Assembly: GCF_023516215.1 (NCBI RefSeq)
Contig: NZ_CP097349.1
Location: forward strand, 310,001 to 374,000
Source: Cytobacillus pseudoceanisediminis
GTDB lineage: Bacteria; Bacillota; Bacilli; Bacillales; Cytobacillaceae
Reading direction: 5' to 3'
Length of the DNA stretch: 64,000 nucleotides
Positions within the stretch are counted from its first letter, which is position 1, and each line of letters opens with the position of its first letter. Below, one piece after another: positions 27,885 to 40,663 of the stretch. The position numbers and the translations under genes were made by a program. The notes under the pieces are model-generated. The model was not told where the DNA came from. It made no database searches and was given only the letters and a program-made list of their open reading frames with translations.

Positions 27885-28803
27885 ATGAAGAAAATACTTC
27901 CATTCATAATGATTGCGTTAGGGGCAAGTCTATGGGGAATTATTGCTGTTTTTGTTAAAGGGCTCGGAGAATATGGATTTACGGCTATGGAAATTGTGGC
28001 CGCGAGAGTTTTTTGCAGCAATATTTCTTGTCCTAATAGGAATTATGCGTTTCCGGAACTGCTTTAAATTGCAATCTGCCTCTGACATCAGACTTTTTGC
28101 AGGAACCGGAATACTGAGCATCGTCTTTTTTAATTATTGTTATTTCACAGCAATGAACCAAATCAGCATATCAATGGCTGTCGTTCTGCTTTACACAGCT
28201 CCAGCATTTGTTACTGTATTATCTTACCTGTTTTTAAAGGAAGGAATAAATCTTGGAAAGATTGCAGCTGTGGCAGGCACAATTTTAGGCTGCATTCTAA
28301 TTGCCGGAGTAACAGCAGGCAGCCGTGATATCACTTTGCTTGGAATTATGACGGGATTGGGTTCTGGGTTTGGCTATGCACTGTATACGATATTCGGAAA
28401 ATTTGCATTAAGAAAATATCATCCGTATACAGTTACGCTTTATACATTCCTGATTGCATCGGTATTTCTAATCCCGGTAACCAGACTGTGGACAAAAGCT
28501 GAAATCTTTCTAAACACTGAAGTTTTGTTTCTTAGTATTGGTCTTGGATTTGTACCTACGGTTCTCGCCTATTTTGTATATACATGGGGACTGGAAAAAA
28601 CGGATGGAAGCAAAGCAGCTGTTATTGCTACAGTTGAACCTGTCGTGGCCATGCTTCTAGGAGTCACACTTTACGGGGAAAGTCTCGGTGCAGTCCAGAT
28701 TGCTGGTGCTTTGCTGATACTCAGTTCTGTAATTATTGTGAATTTGCCTGCAAGAAGGAAAAATGCAGGAAGGGCGGCTGACTCAAGCAAGCTTGAACAC
28801 TAA
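27885..28803 (+). CDS. EamA/DMT-family transporter (frameshifted)
   Basis: About 305 residues with ten membrane segments and two EamA repeats (N-terminal ALGASLWGIIAVFVKGLGEY; C-terminal TDGSKAAVIATVEPVVAMLL). Start ATG 27885 has GGAGAG. The frame changes at the T6 run in GCGAGAGTTTTTTGCAGC (about 28008-28013); unlike the other breaks, two extra T or one fewer T are required. The two-T version reads ARVFFAAIFLVLIGI, the better family fit. Probably exports a metabolite or amino acid; substrate unknown. Confidence 0.8.
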
Positions 28804-28838
28804 AACACTCCGTCCATATCGGAACGGAGTGTTTTTTT
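28804..28838. terminator. Bidirectional terminator between EamA gene and cbaA
   Basis: AACACTCCGT...ACGGAGTGTT with a long T tail, located between convergent genes. Confidence 0.88.
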
Positions 28839-30492
28839 TACCAAAGCTTATATCCTTTAGCCCCGGGAGGTGCATTTTGAATTAAATCTATAAAAGGAAT
28901 GGTGTAGGCAAATAGAATAAGAACAACCGTAATTCCAAGCCAAAGCTTCCAATTTTCAAATACCATTGGAGCTTTTTCGGCTTCATCAGCAGCTTCTCCG
29001 ACAGGGAATTCCAGCTCTCCCTTTGGTGCGAAAAAGGCAAGGTTGATGAAGATATAAAGCATTAAGATGATGCCTATAAATAGGATAGAACCGCCGATTG
29101 CCTGTGCAACCTGGTATGGAATCCATTCTGCTGCTTGTGCTGCTCCGCCATATTCAGAGTATGATGAACGGCGCGGCGCTCCTAGAAGACCGGCAGCATG
29201 CATGGCACCAGACATGAATGTCATTCCGATTGCCCAGATAACTGCTTGGATGATACCCAATTTATTCATCGCTTTTGTTAATGTTCTTCCTGTGAGATGT
29301 GGAATCAGCCAGTAAGAAACCCCAAAGAATGTAAGTACTACAGATGTTGCCACGGTTAAGTGAAAGTGGCCGGTTACCCAAATCGTGTTATGGACAACCT
29401 GGTTCATCTGGTGGGACGCATTAACGATACCGCCTGCTCCCGCAGGTATAAAGGCAACCATCCCGATGAAAGGAACAGTAAATCGGGCATCTCCCCAAGG
29501 CAGTTTTTTTACCCAGCCGAATAATCCTGTGGCCCCTTTGGAACGCCCAAAGCTTTCAAAAGTGGCAAAAAGAGAAAATGCAGTCATAAGAGATGGAATG
29601 ACAACCAGGAATGTTAGGATAACCTGTAAGAATTTCCATGCTGGGTCAATTCCCGGCTCCATTAATTGATGGTGAAATCCGACAGGGATTGAAAACAGCA
29701 GGAATAATATGAATGACATGCGCGCCAATGAATCAGAAAAAATCTTTCCGCCGATGACTTTAGGAATGACAACGTACCAGGCCATGTAAGCTGGCAATAG
29801 CCAGAAGTAAACAAGCGGATGTCCGAAATACCAGAATAGAGTACGGCTGACTCCGATATTTACTGTTTCTACAAACCCCAATGACCAAGGAAGAAGCTGG
29901 AAAAGAACAGTAGACGCTACACCGATTGTTGCCACAATCCACATCATTGTGTTGACCAATGACATAAAGGTTAATAACGGACTCGGCTGCCCGGGATTTT
30001 TTCTTCTCCATTCTGCATACTTCATAATGATGGCTGCCCCGTCAATCCAGCTTCCCACTATAACAAGTGTTAAACCGATATAGTACAATGCATGTGCCTG
30101 AAGAGGAGCATAGAAAGTATAAAGAACAGTAGCTTCATTCAACAGGATCATGACAGCTGCAAGAACAGTTCCTGCTGTCATCAGCCAAAACCGGCCCAGC
30201 CGGCAATTCGCTGTTTATTTGTAAGGGTTCCTGATGTTTTGCTTGTTGCTGCTAACTGGAAGCCCATTATAAAAAAGGTAGTAAGTACAAGTCCGAGTAC
30301 AACACCGTGAACCGTGAGAATTTGGTAATACCCGATGCCTGCCGGAAGCTCGAATTTACCGGAGCGGACCAAAGTCTGCAATAAGCCAGCAAGGCCGCCT
30401 ATTGCTAAAGCTGTAAATGCAACGAAAAAGTGAGCCATTGCCAATTTTCCGTCACGGCGGTCAACTTTAAATTTTGCTGAAGGATTAAACAT
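28838..30492 (-). CDS. cbaA: ba3/cba-type terminal oxidase subunit I (frameshifted)
   Basis: Corrected length 551 residues. Heme-copper oxidase, B family, that reduces oxygen to water and pumps protons. Seen: heme-ligand region ILTVHGVVLGLV, copper-B motif YFGHPLVYFWLLPAYMAW, FHHQLMEPG, and the paired heme ligands in WVTGHFHLTVATS. One base is missing in the A4 run at 30187-30190 (T4 on the coding strand); adding it joins AGWAGF to WLMTAGTVLAAV. Start ATG 30492 overlaps the stop of subunit II. An alternative oxidase besides aa3 and bd types; it may serve at low oxygen. Confidence 0.92.
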
Positions 30493-30968
30493 TATTCCAC
30501 CACCTTAATTTTAGACGACATCATGTGGTGACCAACACCGCAATATTCATTACATACAATTAAGTATTCTCCAGTTTTATCAAATGTTGTAATGTGTTCA
30601 CTGATATAGCCGGGTTCTAGCATCATGTTGATATTTGATCCTGCAACTTCGAAACCGTGGACAACGTCTTTGGTTGTTGCGATAATTTTCACTTTAGCAC
30701 CATATGGAACCTCCACTTCAGCTGGGCTATAGGAAAACGCAGATGCTACGTATACCAATTCGTAATCCCAATCTTTCCCTTCTACCTTTTTCAGTCCTGG
30801 CTCATTAAATGGAGCGGTAGTATCGACCTTTTCAGGGTCGATTGTTGCCAAACAGCTTGGGGGCTGATTGCCCAGGTAAAATGCGCTGACTCCCAAGACT
30901 GTTAGAAAAACAAGCAGCGATCCGATTCCAAAAGTGAGCCAGGCCTTTTCAAATTTATGCATATGCAT
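30492..30968 (-). CDS. cbaB: ba3/cba-type oxidase subunit II (CuA)
   Basis: A 158-residue subunit with one N-terminal membrane anchor and an external cupredoxin domain. The dinuclear CuA site is complete: His in DVVHGFEVAGS, then VCNEYCGVGHHMM carrying two Cys, His and Met. It takes electrons from cytochrome c and passes them to subunit I. It lies between the small subunit and subunit I in one operon. An ATG six bases inside the chosen start is equally possible. Confidence 0.93.
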   Translation of the reverse strand: MHMHKFEKAWLTFGIGSLLVFLTVLGVSAFYLGNQPPSCLATIDPEKVDTTAPFNEPGLKKVEGKDWDYELVYVASAFSYSPAEVEVPYGAKVKIIATTKDVVHGFEVAGSNINMMLEPGYISEHITTFDKTGEYLIVCNEYCGVGHHMMSSKIKVVE

Positions 30969-30989
30969 GGCTTTTTCCCCTTTCTAACT

Positions 30990-31139
30990 CTAAAAGCGGC
31001 TGATAAATAATGAATAAACACCTGCCCATGTAATGATCAGGAAGAATCCTAATAAGAAAACGGAAGCTAGCGTTCCCTTTAAGGAAGAGCTATCCTCTAT
31101 TTCAGTTTTTGTTTTTCGGCTGAGTTCTGTTTTCGCCAT
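30990..31139 (-). CDS. Small single-pass subunit of the ba3-type oxidase
   Basis: A 49-residue peptide: charged head MAKTELSRKTKTEIEDSS, then one membrane helix SVFLLGFFLIITWAGVYSLF. This fits subunit IIa (CbaD) of ba3 oxidases. GGAG lies upstream of ATG 31139. First gene of the oxidase operon, 22 nt before subunit II. Confidence 0.8.
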   Translation of the reverse strand: MAKTELSRKTKTEIEDSSSLKGTLASVFLLGFFLIITWAGVYSLFISRF

Positions 31140-31467
31140 TGTCTTTCACTCCTTTCGAATATTTGGAAAAAGTAAATGATTACACTTTCATAATACAAAA
31201 CATTTAGGAAGATTCTAGATGCTTTCAGTGAGTTCACAAATTGTTCATTCGTAACTTAAACACTATGATAATGGTGAAAAATTGATATTTAAGTGATTTA
31301 TGTCACAAAAAACTCCTGTGAATTGTGAAAAAACTGTGAAGGTTTAATTGAGCTTCAGAAGGAAGGCAAATTTTTAAAAATAAACATACTGAAGAGGGCG
31401 AATTATCTGATTAGCGAACAATTTTCTGGTAATATATTGTTTAGTTCGTATTTAGTTAAATTTTTGA

Positions 31468-31495
31468 TTGAAGTATTAGTAAATGATGTTATAAT
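31468..31495 (+). promoter_or_regulatory. Promoter of xpt-pbuX
   Basis: TTGAAG, 16 bases, TATAAT (perfect -10), starting the riboswitch leader around 31502. The preceding ~300 nt toward the divergent oxidase operon is AT-rich with no gene visible. Confidence 0.65.
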
Positions 31496-31510
31496 GTTAA
31501 TAAATTAATA

Positions 31511-31594
31511 ACATTCACTCATATAATCGCGAGGATATGGCTCGCAAGTTTCTACCGGGTTACCGTAAATGATCCGACTATGAGTGAGCAATGT
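31511..31594 (+). ncRNA. Purine (guanine-class) riboswitch aptamer
   Basis: Nearly exact match to the purine aptamer: P1 CACTCAT/ATGAGTG, P2 with ATATAATCGCGAGGATATGG, P3 loop TACCGTAAATGATCC, and junction GACTATG. The specificity base in the GACTAT junction strand is C, predicting guanine or hypoxanthine binding, as in B. subtilis xpt. Confidence 0.96.
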
Positions 31595-31640
31595 AAAGGA
31601 CGTTTAAAGTCATCCTTGTTTGCCTGCAGCTTAGATCATT

Positions 31641-31702
31641 AGCCTGAAGGCCATTGCTTCACTCATTTTTATGTTGTGAATGCGATGGGCTTCAGGCTTT
31701 TT
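31641..31702 (+). terminator. Riboswitch expression-platform terminator
   Basis: Long stem AGCCTGAAGGCCATTGC / GCGATGGGCTTCAGGCT followed by T5. The loop-side segment ATTGCTTCACTCAT (31653-31666) is complementary, apart from one bulge, to the aptamer's P1 3' strand (31580-31592). Ligand binding should therefore free the terminator to form. Confidence 0.85.
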
Positions 31703-31721
31703 ATATGGCTGGAATGAGTAA

Positions 31722-33663
<1,942 letters not shown>

Positions 33664-33769
33664 TTCTTCTTTGCGGCAATCACAATAATTCTGGCAATCA
33701 ATATAATATTCTATCGGTATTTTACATTTCCGAAGCGATTGTTTCTCGCACGAAAGAGAGTGGAATGTG

Positions 33770-33916
33770 ATGGAGAAATTTTATTGTGATAACTGCCGGC
33801 TTTTATATAATGAAGAAGAGGTTTGTGCTGCTTGCGGTATCCTGGTTACGAAAAAAATATATATAGAAGTACAAAAGCATCACAAAAACAATAATGGATT
33901 GGATGCATCAGAATAA
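33770..33916 (+). CDS. 48-residue zinc-ribbon-like protein
   Basis: Starts MEKFYCDNCRLLYNEEEVCAAC: CxxC...CxxC spacing of a tiny zinc ribbon, followed by a basic tail. Ribosome site is weak (GAGTGG). It lies alone between pbuX and bpsA. Translation is plausible; function unknown. Confidence 0.55.
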   Translation: MEKFYCDNCRLLYNEEEVCAACGILVTKKIYIEVQKHHKNNNGLDASE

Positions 33917-34045
33917 CTATGCCATGGGCCAGCCATTTTTTATTGAATGCTTGGCTCTAGAGCTAATTGGAAAAGATTTAGTAATGATATTCATTTAGTT
34001 ATTCCATTATAATAAAGATGCACAACAACTCCTTCAAAACACATT

Positions 34046-34073
34046 GCTTCCTCCTAATGGGGGAGCTTTTTTT
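34046..34073 (+). terminator. Terminator upstream of bpsA
   Basis: GCTTCCTCC-TAAT-GGGGGAGC plus T7. Confidence 0.7.
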
Positions 34074-34151
34074 GCTTGATTATCCAATTTTGTAACATAA
34101 ATTGCTTTTATTTGGAAAAAGTAAAAGAAAGCAAGTGGAGGAGAGTCATGT

Positions 34152-35233
34152 ATGCCAGCAATTGTATCAGTTGCAGAAGCAATACCTGAACATGTTCTGA
34201 CACAGGATCAGGTAATGGATTTTGCCAGAGATTTATTTTCAGAGTCCTTTAAGGATATTGAACGCCTATTGAAAGCTTTCCGCAACGGCCAAATTGAAAA
34301 GCGCCACTTCGCAAAGGGACTCGAATGGTTTAAAACAGATAAATCATTTGAAGAGCGAAACAATGCTTATATTGAACAGGCTATTGAACTGGGAACAAAG
34401 GCTATAAAGTGCTGTCTGGAAAATGACATTTTCCTGAGCAAGAATCTCCAATGTGATGATATCGATGCCATCTTTACTATTTCAAGCTCAGGAATTGCCA
34501 CACCGAGTATTGAAGCAAGAATCATGAATAAGCTTCCATTTTCTGAACATACGAAGCGAATACCGATATGGGGACTGGGTTGTGCGGGCGGCGCATCAGG
34601 CCTTTCAAGAGCCTATGAATACTGCCTGGCTTACCCTGAAGCAAAAGTATTGGTTTTAACTATAGAATTATGCAGTTTGACCTTTCAGCGCAATGACAGA
34701 TCAAAGAGTAATCTTATCGGGACCTCTCTTTTTGCTGACGGCGCAGCATGTGCGCTGATAACGGGTGATGAAGTTCAAAGGGATTTTCAAAAGGTGTCAT
34801 CCATTCCGAGAATCCTGGGAACCCAATCAACAACAATGCACAATTCTCTGGATGTGATGGGCTGGGAAGTGAAGAATGCGGGCTTATATGTGGTTTTCTC
34901 AAAGGATATACCATCCATAATAGAGGGCTGGCTGAAGCAGAATGTAACGGAATTTCTAAGGGGAAAAGGCATGGAGATGAAAAAAATAATCCATTTTGTT
35001 GCCCATCCTGGGGGAAAAAAGTTATTGATGCTTATCAGAAAGCATTGCAATTCGATCCTGATATGACAAAAGTTTCACTTGATGTATTAAAGGAGTTCGG
35101 GAATATGTCCTCAGCAACCATTCTTTACGTGCTGAAAAGGTTTATGGAGATCGGCAGAAAGGGAGATACCGGACTTGCAACTGCTCTCGGCCCGGGATTT
35201 AGCTCGGAATTACTGCTGCTGGAATGGGAGTGA
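34152..35233 (+). CDS. bpsA: Type III polyketide synthase BpsA (frameshifted)
   Basis: Chalcone-synthase-fold enzyme that extends fatty acyl-CoA with malonyl-CoA to alkylpyrones. The Cys-His-Asn triad is visible: GLGCAGGASGLSRA (about residue 140), HFVAHPGGKK, and FGNMSSATILYVL. Corrected length 360 residues, close to the B. subtilis protein. The frame breaks at A6 35015-35020; one more A joins HPGGKK to VIDAYQKALQFDP. GGAGGAG precedes ATG 34152. Its stop overlaps the region just before bpsB, forming the bpsAB operon after xpt-pbuX as in B. subtilis. Confidence 0.93.
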
Positions 35234-35237
35234 ATAC

Positions 35238-35801
35238 ATGCTGTTCAAACTATTTATTGCCGTCATCATTTTGCAGAGGGCAGCAGAGCTTGCTGTAGCC
35301 CGAAATAATGAAAAGTGGATGAAAGGCCGGGGCGCACTGGAATTTGGTCAGCGGCACTATCCCTGGATCGTTGCGGTTCACGTTTCTTTTTTCATTTGCT
35401 TTCTGATTGAAGTAACCATCTTTGAAAAAGACCTGTCCCCTTTTTGGCCCATTCTTCTGATTCTTTTCTTTCTTACCCAGGCAGGAAGAGTATGGGCACT
35501 CTTCTCTTTAGGGAAATACTGGAATACCAAAATCATAGTCATGCCGGGGGCAAAGGTCGTCAGAAGGGGGCCATACCGTTTTATAAAGCATCCCAATTAT
35601 GTAATTGTAGCTGCTGAATTTCTCGTAATACCTTTAATGTTCCAGGCTTATATCACTGCGGCTGTATTTACCCTGCTAAACATAATGGTACTTTCGGTCA
35701 GGATACCAGCCGAAGAAAAAGCACTGAAAGAATTGACAGGATACGAAGAAGCTTTTTTACGATTAAGACCTGGCATGAATAGAGATATTAAAAAAGTTTG
35801 A
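35238..35801 (+). CDS. bpsB: Isoprenylcysteine methyltransferase-like BpsB
   Basis: A 187-residue integral membrane methyltransferase (ICMT family) that O-methylates alkylpyrones made by BpsA. About five membrane segments. The C-terminal SAM-binding signature is present: GPYRFIKHPNYVIVAAEFLV then RIPAEEKALKELTGYEEAF. Start ATG 35238 has GGGAGTGA upstream, only 4 nt after the bpsA stop. The B. subtilis orthologue is YpbQ. Confidence 0.92.
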   Translation: MLFKLFIAVIILQRAAELAVARNNEKWMKGRGALEFGQRHYPWIVAVHVSFFICFLIEVTIFEKDLSPFWPILLILFFLTQAGRVWALFSLGKYWNTKIIVMPGAKVVRRGPYRFIKHPNYVIVAAEFLVIPLMFQAYITAAVFTLLNIMVLSVRIPAEEKALKELTGYEEAFLRLRPGMNRDIKKV

Positions 35802-35826
35802 CAATTTTAAAATCCCTATTGAAAAT
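35798..35826 (+). promoter_or_regulatory. Promoter of the Fur-controlled microprotein
   Basis: TTGACA (overlapping the end of bpsB), 17 bases, GAAAAT. The -10 region is covered by a Fur-box match. Confidence 0.55.
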
Positions 35827-35834
35827 GATTATCG
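35820..35834. promoter_or_regulatory. Fur box 1
   Basis: TGAAAAT-G-ATTATCG differs at two positions from the 7-1-7 consensus TGATAAT-N-ATTATCA and overlaps the -10. Confidence 0.6.
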
Positions 35835-35859
35835 TTCGTGATAAACTTCTAATTGAATT

Positions 35860-35874
35860 TGAAAATTATTCTCA
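35860..35874. promoter_or_regulatory. Fur box 2
   Basis: TGAAAAT-T-ATTCTCA, two mismatches from the 7-1-7 Fur consensus, about 25 nt downstream of box 1 in the leader. Confidence 0.6.
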
Positions 35875-35908
35875 ATATCATTCCAACAGGAAGGTGTTGC
35901 TACATATG

Positions 35909-35998
35909 ACAATTCTATTTGTTGCAGGCACAATTGCTGCCTACTCACTTGTTATGAAACATGTATTAAATAACGTAGCTAGACCACATACAAGATAA
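35909..35998 (+). CDS. fbpC: Fur-regulated 29-residue basic membrane peptide (FbpC-like)
   Basis: A hydrophobic helix (ILFVAGTIAAYSLVM) followed by a basic tail ending ARPHTR. Start ATG 35909 has AAGGTG nine bases upstream. Two Fur boxes sit over and just after the promoter. B. subtilis encodes a similarly tiny Fur-controlled protein, FbpC, which I place, from memory, between the bpsB and dynA homologues. The symbol rests on position, size and Fur boxes rather than on a sequence match. FbpC is thought to modulate the iron-sparing response with the FsrA small RNA. Confidence 0.6.
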   Translation, partial: TILFVAGTIAAYSLVMKHVLNNVARPHTR

Positions 35999-36010
35999 TA
36001 GTATTTTTTG

Positions 36011-36042
36011 AAACCAGGCGCGGGAGGCCTGGTTTTTGTTTT
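36011..36042 (+). terminator. Terminator after the fbpC-like gene
   Basis: AAACCAGGC...GCCTGGTTTTTG hairpin with T tail. Confidence 0.85.
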
Positions 36043-36191
36043 TTAACGCATGTGAAAATACAAGCAAATGAACATAGAATAAAAGCAGCTGCTGAGAAAT
36101 ATTAGAAAAATCAAAGAATAAACCATCCTATATAGGAAAATAAACGAAAATCATTTAAAATAGGAAGTAAATTAAAGTTACAAGGGGATTA

Positions 36192-39100
36192 ATGGAAATG
36201 GCTGACACGATTTTGCAACCAGGATTACAGCAAACTGAATTAATGAACAGAATTACTGCGATATATACATTCGCCCAGAGAAATGGGGATAGCCAGACAG
36301 CTAAAAGAGCTAAAGATCTCTTAATTAAGCTAAGAGACCAGGAATTTGCCATCGCTTTTTGCGGACATTTTTCTGCTGGAAAATCGAGCATGATTAACAA
36401 GCTTGCAGGAGAGGACCTCCTTCCGTCCTCGCCGATTCCAACCAGTGCCAACCTGGTAAAAGTCAAATCAGGTGAGGAAGATTATGCAAAAGTTATTTTT
36501 AAGGAAGGAAAGCCAAGGCTTTATCCTGCTCCGTATGATTACGGACAGGTAAAATCCTATTGCAAGGACGGCGATTCAATTCATTCCATTGAAATAAGCC
36601 ATTCCGCCACCAGTTTGCCCAAGAAGGCAGTAATTATGGATACACCTGGAATCGATTCTACAGATGATGCGCATAGAATTGCTACTGAATCTGCTCTTCA
36701 TTTGGCTGACCTTATTTTTTATGTTATGGATTATAACCATGTCCAGTCGGAATTAAATTTTCTTTTACAAAAGAACTGACGGCTGCAGGAAAAGAAGTTT
36801 ATCTTGTTATCAATCAAATTGATAAACATCGGGATGAAGAGCTCAGCTTTGAACAATTTAAAGAAAGCGTAAAGGAATCATTTGCATCCTGGGGAGTAAA
36901 GCCTGCGCGGATTTTTTACACCACGTTAAAAGATGAAAATCACCAGGCAAACGATTTTAAGGCACTTCAGAACTTTATTAACAGCAGCATTGATAACCGT
37001 GAAGAGCTTTTGCCCCAATCCGTTTTTAATTCTTTAAAGAAATTAACAGAGGACCATCTGGCATTTTTAGGAGACACCCATGCAGCTGAAAAAGATAAAT
37101 GGGAAGAAAAACTGGCTGAATTAGATCAGGATGAACGGGATCAGCTCGGAAACAGGCTGCAAGAGTTAGAGAATCAGTTGAATAAGATAAAGTCTTCTAT
37201 GCATGAAGCAGATATTGAGTTAACCGGAAAGATAGATGAGATTTTAAAAAACGCTTATTTAATGCCTTTCCAGACGAGGGAACTGGCTGAATCTTACCTT
37301 GAGTCGTGCCAGCCTTCGTTTAAAATTGGCCTATTTTTCAGCAAACAGAAAACGGAGCAGGAAAGGTCAGTGCGGCTTGACCGCTTCTATCAGGATTTTT
37401 CCGAAAAGGTTAAGTCTCAGCTGGAGTGGCATATAAAAGAGCTGTTTTTACAGCAGTTCAAGCAGCATAATATCCATGATTCAGAAATTCTAGCACAAGT
37501 TCAGAGCTTCAAGCTTTCCTTTGAACCAGCAGTTTTAGCCGAAACAGTAAAGTCCGGGGCCATGGTTTCAGGAGATTATGTTCTTCAGTATACGAACGAC
37601 ACCGCAGAGGCTGTAAAGAGAATTGCCAAAAAGAACGCAGCTTTCCTGAAAAATGCACTACTGGAAGCGCTTGAAGAAAATATCAGCCAGGATCAGACTG
37701 TACTGGTCAATGAAATTCGCAAGCTTACTGTCTATGCGGAAGCTCTTAGTGCAATTAAAGCTCTCAATGAAAAAGTTATTAAGGCATCTGCCGAGATGAA
37801 AGTCTATTTGACAGGTGACTTTGCTCAAGTTGAGTTTCAAGAGCAAGCCAAAATCCTTGCAGCAGAAGATGTCGATGAATCTGAAGTTGTTTTCCTGCAT
37901 GAAGATAAAGCTGAGAAGGAAAAGGTGCCAAAGAAATCCGGAAAATCTGCTGAGGAAGAGCAGACAGGGGAAGCCGTTCCTGCGGTTTCCGTTCAGCCTG
38001 TTATTGAAAAGCTTCAATTCACCGCTAATGCAGTAAAGGATATCCCAGGTTTCAGAAAGCTTGCAGCTGATTTGGCAGATAAAGCATCAAGGCTTGAGAG
38101 CAAAGAATTCACAGTTGCCCTTTTTGGTGCATTCAGTGCAGGAAAGTCCTCCTTTGCCAATGCTTTAATCGGGAAAAACTGCTTCCGGTTTCACCAAATC
38201 CGACGACAGCTGCAATCAACAAAATTAAGCCTGTTACTGCTGAAAATGTCCATGGAACTGTTCTTGTAAAAGTAAAGGATTCACAGACTCTCTTAAATGA
38301 TATCAATCATTCATTGAAGGTCTTTGATTATTCTGCAGGAAACTTTGGCGATGCTGCTGCAGCGATTAAAAAGATCACTGGGGAAAACCAGGATTTCGAT
38401 GCGAATGAAAAGACACACTTTGCATTTCTTAATGCCTTTATGAGAGGTTTTAATTTCTTCACAGATCAGCTTGGGAAAATCATAAAAGCTGATTTGGAAG
38501 AGTTTCGGGATTATGTTGCCAATGAGGAAAAATCATGCTTCGTTGAGACAATAGAGGTTTACTTTGATTGTGAACTGACAAGGCAGGGAATTACCCTGGT
38601 TGACACACCTGGGGCAGATTCGATTAATGCGAGGCATACCGGGGTCGCATTTGAATATATAAAAAACTCGGATGCAATCCTTTTTGTAACTTATTATAAT
38701 CATGCCTTTTCGAAAGCCGACAGAGAATTTCTTATTCAGCTTGGAAGGGTCAAAGACACCTTCTCACTTGATAAAATGTTCTTTATCGTCAATGCCATTG
38801 ACCTTGCCAATAATGAAGAAGAAAAGGATTCGGTACTTGAGTACGTTGAAGAACAGCTAGTGCAATACGGAATCCGCCGGCCGCATCTGTCTGGCATTTC
38901 AAGCCTTCAAGCTCTGGCAGAGAAGCTGGATAACAGCAAAGAGGGAGTTTCCAATATCAGTTCATTTGAAAAAGCTTTTACTCCTTTATAAATCAAGACC
39001 TGCTGAATATTTCCATCTCATCAGCAGAAACAGAGTGGAGGCGCCTATTAGCCCAGCTGAGGTCTTACATTTCCTCCTCACAGGAAAATAAAGAAGTCAG

Positions 39101-39857
39101 GTTTGAAAAGCTGAAACAGCTTGAGGAAGAGCACCAGACGGTTACTGAGATTATCCGTGGACAAAAATCCGAACTGCTTTCCCAAAGGCTTGAACAGGAA
39201 ACGGATGAGCTAGTCTTTTACATCAAGCAAAGAGTATTTCTGCGTTTCTTTGATTTTGTTAAGGAGGCTTTCAACCCTTCGGTCCTGAAGGATGATGGCC
39301 GGAACTTAAAGAAAATGCTTAAAATCGCTCTTGATGAATTCCTTGCAAGCTTTGGGTTTGATTTTGCCCAGGAACTTCGTGCAACAACATTAAGGCTTGA
39401 ATCCTATATATCCAAGCTGATCGGCCAGCAGCAGGAGACTATTTCGAAAAAAGCCGCCAATGTGAACAGTGATTTGTCTTTTAGCTCATATGAGCCATTA
39501 AAAATGGAGAGTATTGAATTTGATTCTGCATTTTCCAATGAAGACCCGAACCAATTTAAAAAGGCTCTATCCTACTTTAAAAACCCAAAAACGTTTTTTG
39601 AAAAGAATGAACGCAAGCAGTTGGCGGATGAACTGGAGAAGAACCTGCAGGAACCTGCAGATCGTTACCTGCAAGCTGAAAGCACCAGACTAAAATTCCA
39701 TTACAGCAGCCTGCTGACGGTCGAATTTGAGCGGCTGCTCAATTCGCTGATTGAACAGAACAATGAATATTATGAAGGTATTACGGCTGCTTTAAAAGAT
39801 GATTTCCCGATTGAAGAGCTGAAAGAAATTGAGAGGAACATTGCACAGTACGAATAA
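36192..39857 (+). CDS. dynA: Double-dynamin DynA (three frameshifts)
   Basis: About 1220 residues, two fused bacterial dynamins that tether and fuse membranes and protect against membrane stress and phage. The first GTPase has P-loop CGHFSAGKSSMIN (near residue 60) and DTPGIDSTDD. The second has GAFSAGKSSFANAL and DTPGADSINARHTG. Long helical stalks follow each. Breaks at T4 36758-36761, A5 38174-38178 and T4 38976-38979 are each repaired by one base (e.g. SELNFSFTKELTAAGKEVYL). AAGGGG precedes ATG 36192. Position after bpsB and fbpC agrees with B. subtilis ypbR. Confidence 0.93.
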
Positions 39858-39885
39858 TAGGTATTGAAAGGTTGCTGCTTTTCTT

Positions 39886-40635
39886 ATGGAAAAATGGCTT
39901 TCTGCTGCTGAAGAAAAATATAATATAGACATCCTGTTTGCATGTGAAGCAGGAAGCAGGGCCTGGGGGACAGATGATGCGGAATCAGATTATGATATCC
40001 GCTTCATCTTTAAACATAAGGACCTGAAAGCATATCTTTCCCTTGAACGTGCCAAAGAGGTTATTGATTCAGATAACCCTTATGATGCGCACGGCTGGGA
40101 TATTTTTAAAGCATTTGACCTTATGCAAAAATCCAATCCAAGTATATTCGAATGGGCATACTCACCCATCATCTACAAGGATAGGGATGGCTTTTCAAAT
40201 AGGCTGAGGAGTATCGCGGAAAAAGAGTTCTCACGGTATAAGTTATTCCAGCATTACACCCAGCTATTTTCCCGCAATCTTGGGGAAGCGGCTAAAAAAG
40301 AGGGCTTTACAATTAAGAAACAGAAGCTGCTAATCCAGGCGATAAGAGCCTGCCTCATTTCAAGGCAGCTGCTACAGCAAAGCAAAATAAACGGAGATTT
40401 TTTGTATACAGGTCTCTTTTGCTTAAAGGAAGAGGATGAGATTACCCGCTTTTATCAGACCCTGGTTAATGCAAAACAACGCGGGGATCTTATTCAGGAG
40501 CATCTAGCTAATCAAATAGCTGATACACTCGAGTCAGAAAGGGAATTCCTCTATACAGCCGGTGAATCAATGCCTATAGGAAAAGGCAAAGTATCCGGAC
40601 TGAATAAATGGCTTTGGGAACTGCTGAAAGTTTAA
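39886..40635 (+). CDS. YcgL-type nucleotidyltransferase
   Basis: A 249-residue protein of the DUF2... YcgL/RlaP nucleotidyltransferase group. The Pol-beta-like active site is complete: GSRAWGTDDAESDYDIRF, with the GS motif and D-x-D. The rest is helical. It lies 28 nt after dynA, so is probably co-transcribed. The ribosome site is weak (AAAGG 13 nt away). Cellular substrate unknown; RNA-repair or toxin-related roles have been suggested for relatives. Confidence 0.82.
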   Translation: MEKWLSAAEEKYNIDILFACEAGSRAWGTDDAESDYDIRFIFKHKDLKAYLSLERAKEVIDSDNPYDAHGWDIFKAFDLMQKSNPSIFEWAYSPIIYKDRDGFSNRLRSIAEKEFSRYKLFQHYTQLFSRNLGEAAKKEGFTIKKQKLLIQAIRACLISRQLLQQSKINGDFLYTGLFCLKEEDEITRFYQTLVNAKQRGDLIQEHLANQIADTLESEREFLYTAGESMPIGKGKVSGLNKWLWELLKV

Positions 40636-40663
40636 AATCATTCTGAGAAGTAAAGGGAGAGCT

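Noticed and set aside
35798..35908. 66-residue version of the small peptide starting at TTG 35798
   Set aside because: That codon is part of the TTGACA -35 element and the frame crosses both Fur boxes; no ribosome site.
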